DNA from: an uncultured Parabacteroides sp.
GTDB lineage: Bacteria; Bacteroidota; Bacteroidia; Bacteroidales; Tannerellaceae
Direction: 5' to 3'
DNA length: 40,763 nt
NCBI GenBank assembly: GCA_944326775.1
Contig: CALVFH010000009.1
Coordinates: 1-40,763, forward strand
Shown here: positions 33,774-40,763 of the stretch, piece by piece
Layout of the letters: every line of letters begins with the position of its first letter
Position numbering within the stretch: the stretch's first letter is position 1
Translations under genes and position numbers: made by a program
The notes under the pieces: model-generated
The model's input: the letters and a program-made list of their open reading frames with translations, nothing else
Database searches by the model: none
What the model was told of the DNA's origin: nothing

Positions 33774-35108
33774 ATGCTTCAAACAGTCCATTCTTATATA
33801 GAGAAACATCAGTTGTTACAGTTTTCAGGGGCACCTGTTTTGGTCGGATTAAGTGGCGGTGCTGATTCTGTCACATTGCTATTGGTTTTGGTTCGCTTAG
33901 GTTATCCTTGTATAGCTGCACATTGCAATTTTCATTTAAGAGGAGACGAATCTCTTCGAGATGAAAAATTTTCTCATCAGCTGGCATCTCGTTTAACTAT
34001 TCCTTTTCTTAAAGTTGATTTTGATACTCGCCAATATGCTTCAGACCATCATCTTTCCATAGAAATGGCAGCTCGGGAATTACGGTATAACTGGTTTGAA
34101 GAACAACGACAAATTTATGGCGCACAAGCCATCGCTGTAGCCCATCATCGTGATGATAGTGTAGAGACCGTGTTAATGAATTTAGTGCGAGGTACAGGCT
34201 TACGAGGATTAACCGGGATACATCCTAAAAATGGGTATATAGTACGCCCTTTATTATGTGTTAGTCGCAAAGATATTGAAGTATGGCTTGCACAGGAAAA
34301 ACAAGATTTTGTTTCAGATTCAACGAATTGTTCTCTCGAATATACGAGAAATTTTATCAGGATGCGTGTTTTACCTGATTTGGATATCTTAAACCCATCC
34401 ATTCGAAAAACTATTGCTCGAACAGCCGAACACTTAGCGTCGGCAGAAGCTATCTATAATTATGTGATAGAGGAAGTCCGTAAACGAGCATGGCATAATA
34501 ACCGTTTGGATATAAGTGTTTTGGAGCAATATCCTTCACCGGAAACGCTATTATATGAACTTTTGCGTCCTTATGGTTTTTCTCGTTCGGTCTGTTCTGA
34601 TTTATTTCAAGCGCTAAGGACTGAACCTGGACGATGGTTCGTTTCAGATCAATGGCGGCTTGTAACAGCTCGAGGCTATCTGCAACTTTCTCCACGCAAC
34701 CAGACGGTAAAAACTGAAAAAACTTATACGATTCCTTTAGGGATCTCCCGGATAAACTTCCCAATATCTTTGTCTTTCCGTTTAATAAAAGACTATGACT
34801 CTGAAACATTCGTTTTTGAAAAGGATCGTTCAATTGTCTATCTTGATAGCGGGAAATTAAAATATCCGCTTGTTTTGCGTCACTGGCAAACAGGAGATTG
34901 GTTTATTCCTTTTGGAATGAATGGGCGAAAGAAAGTAAGTGATTATTTTACAGACCGTAAATATAATTGTTTGCAAAAAGAAGAAACTTGGATTTTGACT
35001 TGCGGAGAAGAAATAGTTTGGATCGTTAACGAACGAGCAGATAATCGTTTCCGAGTAAGTCAAAATACTAAATGCGTCTTAATGATAAAATTTCAGGCGG
35101 AAAGATAG
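33774..35108 (+). CDS. tilS: tRNA(Ile)-lysidine synthase
   Basis: A 444-residue enzyme that changes the wobble C34 of the AUA-decoding tRNA(Ile) to lysidine using ATP and lysine. The PP-loop is S-G-G-A-D-S (27-32); the N-terminal domain continues with H-C-N-F-H-L-R-G near 58, E-M-A-A-R-E-L-R-Y near 98, H-H-R-D-D-S-V-E-T near 123 and R-P-L-L near 160. The C-terminal TilS_C domain is seen as P-F-G-M-N-G-R-K-K-V-S-D-Y-F near 380. Essential in most bacteria. It begins 27 bases after the terminator structure of the preceding gene; no classic -7 element is clear, though an AT-rich GATATAG lies just before the ATG. Confidence 0.95.
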   Translation: MLQTVHSYIEKHQLLQFSGAPVLVGLSGGADSVTLLLVLVRLGYPCIAAHCNFHLRGDESLRDEKFSHQLASRLTIPFLKVDFDTRQYASDHHLSIEMAARELRYNWFEEQRQIYGAQAIAVAHHRDDSVETVLMNLVRGTGLRGLTGIHPKNGYIVRPLLCVSRKDIEVWLAQEKQDFVSDSTNCSLEYTRNFIRMRVLPDLDILNPSIRKTIARTAEHLASAEAIYNYVIEEVRKRAWHNNRLDISVLEQYPSPETLLYELLRPYGFSRSVCSDLFQALRTEPGRWFVSDQWRLVTARGYLQLSPRNQTVKTEKTYTIPLGISRINFPISLSFRLIKDYDSETFVFEKDRSIVYLDSGKLKYPLVLRHWQTGDWFIPFGMNGRKKVSDYFTDRKYNCLQKEETWILTCGEEIVWIVNERADNRFRVSQNTKCVLMIKFQAER

Positions 35109-35128
35109 TTTAGTTTAAAAAAAAACTT

Positions 35129-35136
35129 TACATTTG
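35129..35136 (+). promoter_or_regulatory. -7 promoter element for rho
   Basis: TACATTTG is an exact TAnnTTTG match, 73 bases before the rho ATG. It supports the start at 35209 rather than an in-frame ATG at 35134, which overlaps the element. Confidence 0.6.
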
Positions 35137-35153
35137 CACCATCTTACTCCACA

Positions 35154-35175
35154 AGAGTGTTTCATACGACACTCT
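35154..35175 (+). promoter_or_regulatory. Leader hairpin in the rho transcript
   Basis: AGAGTGT (35154-35160) and ACACTCT (35169-35175) form a perfect 7-bp stem with an 8-base loop, inside the predicted leader, 33 bases before the ATG. No T-run follows. It may take part in rho autoregulation or message stability. Confidence 0.5.
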
Positions 35176-35208
35176 AAATTCACATTAAATTATACTTTTC
35201 TCACAAAT

Positions 35209-37200
35209 ATGCAGAAATACAATATTCTCGAACTAAATGAAAAACTTCTTCCGGAATTGCAAGGAATTGCGGAAGAATTGGGTATAAAAAAAGTTCGTTC
35301 TTTAAAAAAAGAAGAATTGATTTATAAGATTCTGGACGAACAGGCTATATCTTTAGCAGGTATGCAGGTTGAAAAAGCAAAAGAAAAAGAAGTGAAGAAG
35401 GCAGAACGGAGAGGACGTCCTAAAAAGAAAACAGAGGTGGAATCTGTTCCTGAAGAGTCTTCCGACGTCCCGGTTATAGATACGAAAGAAGTTTCTAACC
35501 CGACTGATAATACATCGATTGCTAAAGAGCAACCGGAACGAAAGAAAAAAAATCGCGAAAAGCAGGAAAAAGTTGCAACAGCAACTCCTAAAGCTGTAGC
35601 CAAAGATGCAGATATTGAAAATCAAAATATCTCAGATAAAAAAGAAACTGTTGTAAAAGATGGGGGCAGTAAAAAAACTGCTGAAAAGAAAGTTGAAATA
35701 CAAGAAAAAGTAGTTGAAAATAAACCTCTTTTGCCTCCTGTTGTTCCTGAATCATCCGAGACAAATGATTTGCTTATCGAAGAGAGCAAGCTTCCTTCAG
35801 ATGTAGTGATTGAAAATTTGTCAAAGCAAGATGATGAACCGAAGCGTCTTGTTTTTCGTCATCGTGATGCAAAATCTGTTTTGGATCAAGTGTTTCCTTT
35901 TGCTCCGACTCCCAAGCAGGAGAATAAATCAACGCAAAATACAAATAATAACAATTCAGAAGTAGCTCAGAATCCTAACAATAATAGTAATCGCCAAAAT
36001 AAAAATAATAAGAATAACAACAACAACAATAATAATAACAATAACCAACCGCAAGAAAAGCCTTACGAATTTGATGGAATTTTGACGGGAACGGGTGTCT
36101 TGGAGATGATGCCCGATGGTTACGGTTTTCTCCGTTCATCAGACTATAACTATCTGACTTCTCCAGATGATATTTACGTATCCCAATCACAAATCAAACT
36201 TTTTGGTTTGAAGACTGGTGATGTCGTGGAAGGGGCTATTCGGCCACCGAAAGAAGGCGAGAAATATTTTCCATTGGTAAAAGTGGACAAAATAAATGGT
36301 TGTTCGCCAGAGGAAGTACGTGATCGTGTCCCGTTTGATCATCTGACACCACTTTTCCCTGATGAAAAATTCATGTTGACCGCACGTCGTTCTTCCAAGG
36401 TCTATGATAACATTGCGGTTCGGGTGGTCGATCTTTTCTCTCCGATTGGAAAAGGGCAACGCGGTCTGATTGTGGCTCCACCCAAAACTGGTAAGACGGT
36501 TCTTTTAAAAGATATTGCTAATGCCATTGCGGCGAATCATCCGGAAGTTTATATGATTATTCTTCTAATCGATGAACGTCCGGAGGAAGTAACAGATATG
36601 GCCCGCAGCGTAGATGCCGAGGTGATTGCTTCCACTTTCGATGAGCCCGCAGAACGCCACGTGAAAATTGCCGAAATTGTTTTGAACAAGGCAAAACGTA
36701 TGGTCGAATGCGGACATGATGTCGTCATCTTATTAGATTCCATCACGCGCTTGGCTCGTGCATATAATACGGTACAGCCGGCTTCCGGAAAAGTCCTTTC
36801 CGGTGGTGTGGATGCCAATGCGTTGCAGAAGCCGAAACGTTTCTTTGGGGCAGCCCGTAATATTGAACATGGAGGTAGTCTGACTATTTTGGCCACGGCG
36901 TTAACCGAGACCGGTTCAAAGATGGATGAAGTGATATTCGAAGAGTTCAAGGGAACCGGTAACATGGAGTTGCAGCTTGATCGCAAACTTTCAAACAAGC
37001 GTATTTTCCCGGCTGTAGATATCATGTCGTCAAGTACGCGTCGTGATGATTTGCTTCAGGATGAAACGACACGCAACCGCATGTGGATTCTCCGCAAATA
37101 TCTTTCAGATATGAATTCTATTGAGGCTATGGAATTTGTTAAACAGCGTATGGAACAAACGATGGATAACGCAGAGTTTCTGGCTTCAATGAATGGATAG
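35209..37200 (+). CDS. rho: Transcription termination factor Rho with long disordered insertion
   Basis: A 663-residue Rho, against about 420 in E. coli. Residues 1-46 are the Rho N domain (L-N-E-K-L-L-P-E-L). Residues about 50-285 are a low-complexity insert, first Lys/Glu-rich, then Asn-rich with an 11-Asn run (269-279). The cold-shock-like RNA-binding domain follows (about 290-385, D-G-Y-G-F-L-R), then the hexameric ATPase with Walker A P-P-K-T-G-K-T (424-430), I-D-E-R-P-E-E (454-460) and [12 protein letters not shown]. It frees RNA from RNA polymerase. In Bacteroides thetaiotaomicron the disordered Rho insert is reported to drive phase separation; the same is likely here but untested. Start chosen at 35209 after the promoter. 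The DNA becomes more GC-rich in the 3' half. Confidence 0.96.
   Translation: MQKYNILELNEKLLPELQGIAEELGIKKVRSLKKEELIYKILDEQAISLAGMQVEKAKEKEVKKAERRGRPKKKTEVESVPEESSDVPVIDTKEVSNPTDNTSIAKEQPERKKKNREKQEKVATATPKAVAKDADIENQNISDKKETVVKDGGSKKTAEKKVEIQEKVVENKPLLPPVVPESSETNDLLIEESKLPSDVVIENLSKQDDEPKRLVFRHRDAKSVLDQVFPFAPTPKQENKSTQNTNNNNSEVAQNPNNNSNRQNKNNKNNNNNNNNNNNQPQEKPYEFDGILTGTGVLEMMPDGYGFLRSSDYNYLTSPDDIYVSQSQIKLFGLKTGDVVEGAIRPPKEGEKYFPLVKVDKINGCSPEEVRDRVPFDHLTPLFPDEKFMLTARRSSKVYDNIAVRVVDLFSPIGKGQRGLIVAPPKTGKTVLLKDIANAIAANHPEVYMIILLIDERPEEVTDMARSVDAEVIASTFDEPAERHVKIAEIVLNKAKRMVECGHDVVILLDSITRLARAYNTVQPASGKVLSGGVDANALQKPKRFFGAARNIEHGGSLTILATALTETGSKMDEVIFEEFKGTGNMELQLDRKLSNKRIFPAVDIMSSSTRRDDLLQDETTRNRMWILRKYLSDMNSIEAMEFVKQRMEQTMDNAEFLASMNG
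36013..36045 (+). repeat. AAY trinucleotide run coding 11 asparagines in rho
   Basis: Eleven consecutive AAT/AAC codons inside the rho insert, with further AAT/AAC/AAA triplets from about 35938. It could slip in steps of three without breaking the frame. Confidence 0.85.
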
Positions 37201-37211
37201 TCAATTCAGCA

Positions 37212-37239
37212 GAGTTACGAGTTTTCATACTCGTAACTC
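37212..37239 (+). terminator. Perfect 10-11 bp hairpin after rho
   Basis: GAGTTACGAG (37212-37221) pairs perfectly with CTCGTAACTC (37230-37239); one more T-A pair can close the loop. It starts 12 bases after the rho stop but has no T-run; the following bases repeat AACTCATA-like words. Likely a 3'-end structure, perhaps a processing or bidirectional stop. Confidence 0.5.
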
Positions 37240-37272
37240 ATAATCTATAACTCATATAACTCTTTAAATCTC

Positions 37273-38187
37273 ATGAAACACAACTTCAAACGGAAATTCT
37301 TTTTCTGTGTAATGGCATGTTTCCTAACTTGTGCCGCTTTTGCGCTTGAACCCATCAAGACGTTAATCATTACCGGACAGAATAATCACAATTGGAAGGT
37401 AAGCCACATTGCTATCCAACAAATACTGGAAAATTCAGGTTTGTTCGAGGTTGATTTTGCCATTTCTCCAGCCAAAGGAGAAGATATGTCTGATTTTGTT
37501 ATCGATTTCAGTCCCTATCGTTTGGTAGTACTCGATTACAATGGGGATTCTTGGTGTAAGGAAACAAACCGCCGCTTCTTGGAATATCTTCGCAAGGGTG
37601 GGGGCGTCGTAATTTACCATGCTGCCGACAATGCTTTTCCGGCTTGGCCAGCCTTCAACCAGATTTGTGCTTTAGGCGGGTGGGAAAACCGGGATGAGAA
37701 TTCCGGTCCTTATGTTTATTGGAAGGATAACCAATTGATTAAGGATTATTCGGAAGGTGTAGGTGGCTCTCATGGGCGACAGCACGAATATGTTTTAAAT
37801 GCCCACCATACGCAACATCCGGTAGTAAAAGGCTTACCCGAACATTGGCGTCATGCGCAAGACGAATTATACGACCGGATGCGTGGCCCAGGAAATATCA
37901 AAGATCTTATCTATTCGGCTTATTCCGATAAGAATACCGGGGGCTCGGGACGTGAAGAACCGCTTGTCTTTACGGTTGATTATGGCAAAGCCCGTATTTT
38001 TCATGTAATGTTAGGCCATGCCGGTGAGACTTTGGAAAATAATCCGGCAATGCAATGCACCGGCTTCCAGGTCCTTTTGTTGCGTGGTAGTGAATGGGCA
38101 GCAACTGGAGAAGTCACACAACCCGTTCCTGCGGATTTCCCGACGGAAGAGACCATATCGTTGCGGAAAGATTATAAAGAAAAGTGA
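37273..38187 (+). CDS. Secreted ThuA-domain protein
   Basis: A 304-residue protein with a signal peptide (basic K-R-K start, hydrophobic 10-24, F-A-L-E boundary) and a ThuA (trehalose-utilisation, class I glutamine-amidotransferase-like) domain. Marks: L-I-I-T-G-Q-N-N-H-N-W (31-41), L-V-V-L-D-Y-N-G near 76, G-G-G-V-V-I-Y-H-A-A-D-N near 107, H-P-V-V-K-G-L near 175 and R-I-F-H-V-M-L-G-H near 246. Family members are tied to glycoside or sugar metabolism in Bacteroidetes, but no reaction is established. No sugar-use cluster adjoins. It lies 72 bases after rho with the hairpin between, and converges on the propeller lipoprotein genes. Confidence 0.88.
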   Translation: MKHNFKRKFFFCVMACFLTCAAFALEPIKTLIITGQNNHNWKVSHIAIQQILENSGLFEVDFAISPAKGEDMSDFVIDFSPYRLVVLDYNGDSWCKETNRRFLEYLRKGGGVVIYHAADNAFPAWPAFNQICALGGWENRDENSGPYVYWKDNQLIKDYSEGVGGSHGRQHEYVLNAHHTQHPVVKGLPEHWRHAQDELYDRMRGPGNIKDLIYSAYSDKNTGGSGREEPLVFTVDYGKARIFHVMLGHAGETLENNPAMQCTGFQVLLLRGSEWAATGEVTQPVPADFPTEETISLRKDYKEK

Positions 38188-38219
38188 TTTATTGGTCGCT
38201 TTGCCAGTACCATGCTGAA

Positions 38220-38313
38220 AGTACTCCAGTACTCTCGTAGGAATACTCCAGTACTTTCGCAAGAGTACTCGAGTACCTATGCGAGAGTACTGGAGTACTT
38301 CTGCGAGAGTACT
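38220..38313. repeat. 22-bp tandem array of AGTACT dyads
   Basis: Copies of AGTACT (one reads AATACT) open units at 38220, 38242, 38264, 38286 and 38308, exactly 22 bp apart; the last is partial. The first four units each hold a dyad of the type AGTACT-2 nt-AGTACT (with single changes in two of them), where the two-base centre is CC, CC, CG or GG. The segment between dyads (CTCGTAG, TTCGCAA, TATGCGA, TCTGCGA) lets neighbouring units form alternative hairpins. Twenty-two is not a multiple of three, so it is not coding. It lies between the converging ThuA and propeller genes, with 32 and 17 bases to their stop codons. Confidence 0.88.
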
Positions 38314-38330
38314 GAGGGTTATAAACTATC

Positions 38331-39377
38331 CTAATTCAGATTCAACTTATCCAGATCGAGATAACCGAATTGGATATCGTCATTTATACTAAATAGAAAA
38401 CGATGGTTATCTTTGTCATAGCACCAGGAACTGATGTTGTACCCTGTGTCGAATGTCCGTATATAATTGCCTTTTAAGTCGAAGGCAACTATTTTCACCG
38501 GGAAATATTTATTTTCCTGTTGCTCTTTCCGGCCAAGTCCTTGATACAATATAAACAGCTTGCCCTCCGCGAAAACAGGTCTGCGGTAATAGTCTGAATG
38601 TTCTTCCGTAGGACCTGTGATCCGGCAGATCTCGGTTCCATCGAACGATCGCAATACGACAAGGTTTTTATACCAATGCGCTTCTACAATCAGATTATCT
38701 TGCGAAGAGGCTGCCATATCGTAGCGAACATGATTATCCTCCGGATATAAATTATCCAGCAAACGGATTTCATTCGTTTCCATATTCCAAAATCCGGTTT
38801 GAATATGAATTTCCGAAGGGCTTGTCGGCATCCCGATAACCCCTATGGAAAGCGTATCGTTCAACATTTGGAGCGTTATGGGAAAGATATCCCGATCGAG
38901 ATTCCACTTTAAAGCAGGTTTATATTCCGGATTGGTTAATACGCTATCAATATTATAGGTAAAAAATTGATACCGGGCATAATCCTGCACATATAATTCC
39001 GAACCGGCTTCATTCGTAAGGATTTCCCCTAAACTGGTGATTTCCCCGGGACCTTGTCCGACAGGAGCAGTTGAGGTTAAATAACGAAAGTCATTCTTGT
39101 CGATTAAATGGATTTGATTCGGATAATCTTTTGGGTTGCTTATGATTAATACCTTTTTTACAACTTGTACTTCTGCATGAGCATTAAAAAGTTTATCTCC
39201 AAAATCAATTTCCTGTATTTCATCTTTAATGTCAACGACATCTTTCTCAATATTTATCTGTTTCTGATTTCGATTGGCAGAACAACTTAAACATAAAAGG
39301 GGGAAAAATAAGAGCAATAATCTCATGATTGATAGCTTAGCAGGCTTCAATTCTTTTAATTTGTTTTTATCTTTCAT
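38331..39377 (-). CDS. Six-bladed beta-propeller lipoprotein
   Basis: A 348-residue lipoprotein. A Lys-rich N-region is followed by the hydrophobic stretch and lipobox C-L-S-C (Cys about 32). The rest is beta-rich in repeated blades, with V-G-Q-G-P-G-E near 107, the mark of the Bacteroidetes 6-bladed beta-propeller family (DUF5128/BF3164-like). The family is widespread, surface or periplasmic, and of unknown role. It begins 5 bases after the stop of its paralogue at 39383-40597. A longer in-frame start at 39467 would overlap that gene by 85 bases; ATG at 39377 is preferred. A still later Met (39326) would also give a signal peptide. Confidence 0.78.
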   Translation of the reverse strand: MKDKNKLKELKPAKLSIMRLLLLFFPLLCLSCSANRNQKQINIEKDVVDIKDEIQEIDFGDKLFNAHAEVQVVKKVLIISNPKDYPNQIHLIDKNDFRYLTSTAPVGQGPGEITSLGEILTNEAGSELYVQDYARYQFFTYNIDSVLTNPEYKPALKWNLDRDIFPITLQMLNDTLSIGVIGMPTSPSEIHIQTGFWNMETNEIRLLDNLYPEDNHVRYDMAASSQDNLIVEAHWYKNLVVLRSFDGTEICRITGPTEEHSDYYRRPVFAEGKLFILYQGLGRKEQQENKYFPVKIVAFDLKGNYIRTFDTGYNISSWCYDKDNHRFLFSINDDIQFGYLDLDKLNLN

Positions 39378-39382
39378 GATAA

Positions 39383-40597
39383 TTAATTTTTCAGGTTGTA
39401 AAATATAAAAATAGGATTTGCATCCTCTTGTATCCCTTCTAACGCTTCCGGGATTTGTATTTCGCACTTTTCCTGATAGAAATCCAATTCATCCGGCGTA
39501 ATTACCTGTATCAGTTCGTTCTGCATCGTCCTTCCCCAAATTGGGAATTGGTGGTAGCTTTTACTGCCCAACAAGCCATGCTGAAGTGTCACACTGGCCA
39601 ACTCTTTTAAAGTACCCGGTTGTTCGCAGCGTTCTGCACGAATTTCATTTTTCCCTTTAGTTAAAGCGACCACATAAAAAGCTTGTTGGTGTCTGCATCT
39701 CAGATAATAGTACTTTGCTGTTTCAAACATATCCTGCACGAATATTTCATGATTGCTTCGTCGTTCTCCTTGCAGGTCGCTGAAATCCGAAATGTCTAAC
39801 GAACGGATGGCCTCTTCCTCCGAATTTTGCAGGTTTACTACACAGGCTGCTTGGATGGTATCTGCACAAATCCGGAAGATTGTATCGTTGCTGCCTAATT
39901 TGAACAGAATAGAATGACCCGTGTCCGACTGCGCGAAGGCTATGTTGACCGTCAATCCGGTCTTCTCTTTGCTGAGGCTATTTATGTAAAAGTCATTTTT
40001 ATGTCTGAGCATATCGCCTTCCTCGGAGAACACGCCGATGCCAAAACTGCCGGCAGAAAACGGAACAAAAGGCATGGCTACGGCTCCGAAACGGTCGTCT
40101 CCTATTTTGCGCTTATAGATTATAGGTATGTCCGACGGATAGGATTTAATAAATTCTCCGTCCAAAGAATATTCCCAGACCTTGTTTCCATACAGATAGA
40201 GTCTATCGCTTTTTTCATCGGCCTGCAAGCCCGTCAATAACCCGCTGAATTCGCTTGGACCTTGTCCCTCTTTTATGAGGGTCTTAATAAAGTTTCCTTT
40301 CCGGTCAAACAAGACAACGCGAGTTTCTTGGGCGGGCAATACATATATATATTTTGTTGTCACCGCATAATCCAAAATGCCGTCTATAAGTGACTCATCA
40401 TCGTCCGTCATTTCAAGTGGGACATAGTGCACATCCGCAATTTCTTGATCCAAGTTTAGCATAGACGCATGATCTATGGCACTGCGGACGTCATATGTAA
40501 TCATCCCTTGCTGTTCGTTGTCTGACGTGCAGGAAGTTATCATCAACACGCCTGAAACAACCAACGTCTTCACATACAATAATTTGTTTTTCATCAT
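39383..40597 (-). CDS. Six-bladed beta-propeller lipoprotein
   Basis: A 404-residue lipoprotein with lipobox I-T-S-C (Cys23) after the hydrophobic segment. The body has propeller blades, with V-V-L-F-D-R-K-G-N-F-I-K-T (about 93-105) and the family mark E-G-Q-G-P-S-E-F (near 112). It is a diverged tandem paralogue of the following gene, which starts 5 bases downstream, so both are on one message. No function is known. The 166 bases upstream to the window end contain no clear TAnnTTTG element, so the promoter may lie outside the window. Confidence 0.8.
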   Translation of the reverse strand: MMKNKLLYVKTLVVSGVLMITSCTSDNEQQGMITYDVRSAIDHASMLNLDQEIADVHYVPLEMTDDDESLIDGILDYAVTTKYIYVLPAQETRVVLFDRKGNFIKTLIKEGQGPSEFSGLLTGLQADEKSDRLYLYGNKVWEYSLDGEFIKSYPSDIPIIYKRKIGDDRFGAVAMPFVPFSAGSFGIGVFSEEGDMLRHKNDFYINSLSKEKTGLTVNIAFAQSDTGHSILFKLGSNDTIFRICADTIQAACVVNLQNSEEEAIRSLDISDFSDLQGERRSNHEIFVQDMFETAKYYYLRCRHQQAFYVVALTKGKNEIRAERCEQPGTLKELASVTLQHGLLGSKSYHQFPIWGRTMQNELIQVITPDELDFYQEKCEIQIPEALEGIQEDANPIFIFYNLKN

Positions 40598-40763
40598 AAT
40601 TAATTTATCGTTTATTTGTTATTACTAATATTTAGCAAATCAGATGTGATCAAACTCTTAATAAACCCATATCGTATGTATAATCTATATGCAATATTCG
40701 CAAAATTTCTAAACACATGCAAGAATGTAGCCGGTAATTTTGTCAATGAATCCGGGGATTAAG

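Noticed and set aside
35134-35208. Upstream start for rho
   Set aside because: It overlaps the -7 promoter element and leader hairpin; the ATG at 35209 begins exactly at the Rho N domain.

Overview
The window looks like chromosomal DNA of a member of the Bacteroidales. Upstream of many genes there is a TAnnTTTG-type -7 promoter element, Shine-Dalgarno sequences are mostly absent, Rho carries a very long disordered insertion, and families typical of the phylum are present: DUF3857 transglutaminases, PorT-type barrels, DUF6057, six-bladed-propeller lipoproteins, an OmpA with a Bacteroidales-type linker, and MmdA plus a biotin carrier. A Parabacteroides/Tannerellaceae- or Barnesiella-like host is a guess; the genus cannot be fixed from the sequence alone. 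By eye the first ~10 kb and the last ~4 kb are richer in G+C than the ~11-36 kb middle.

Layout. 1-1742 (+): 3' end of tsaD, overlapping cinA (C-terminal amidase type), then a Tat-exported DUF362 protein. 1743-2475: a convergent intergenic region with two good terminators and a 42-bp tandem array of dyads. 2476-7330 (-): acyltransferase and two DUF3857 proteins, one with an intact transglutaminase triad and one degenerate. 7652-10016 (+): panB, a DUF218/YdcF-like protein and a CpsB/YwqE-like PHP phosphatase. 10038-19774 (-): a tightly packed seven-gene run: LysM x3 plus periplasmic-binding-like lobe, small outer-membrane barrel, DUF6057 membrane protein, CxxCH-bearing TolB-like lipoprotein, NtrC-type regulator, PAS histidine kinase and an Nramp metal transporter. 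20023-22801 (+): tandem periplasmic and cytoplasmic cyclophilins and a MATE exporter. 22857-23744 (-): menA. 23830-25155: small secreted or membrane proteins and a structured intergenic stretch. 25156-28834 (+): rfbA, ompA and a polyprenyl-phosphate sugar phosphotransferase. 28874-31752 (+): ruvX, def, mmdA-like carboxyltransferase and biotin carrier. 31824-37200 (+): nif3-like, zinc-ribbon coiled-coil protein, tilS and rho. 37273-38187 (+): secreted ThuA-domain protein. 38220-38313: a second, 22-bp dyad array, again between convergent genes. 38331-40597 (-): two six-bladed-propeller lipoproteins.

Most genes are housekeeping or envelope functions. No mobile element, CRISPR array, tRNA or rRNA was recognised. 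The least explained items are the two intergenic dyad arrays, whose dyads recur at about 21-22 bp (two helical turns) and which both lie between converging genes, and the LysM/barrel/DUF6057/CxxCH-lipoprotein block next to a two-component system and a metal transporter.
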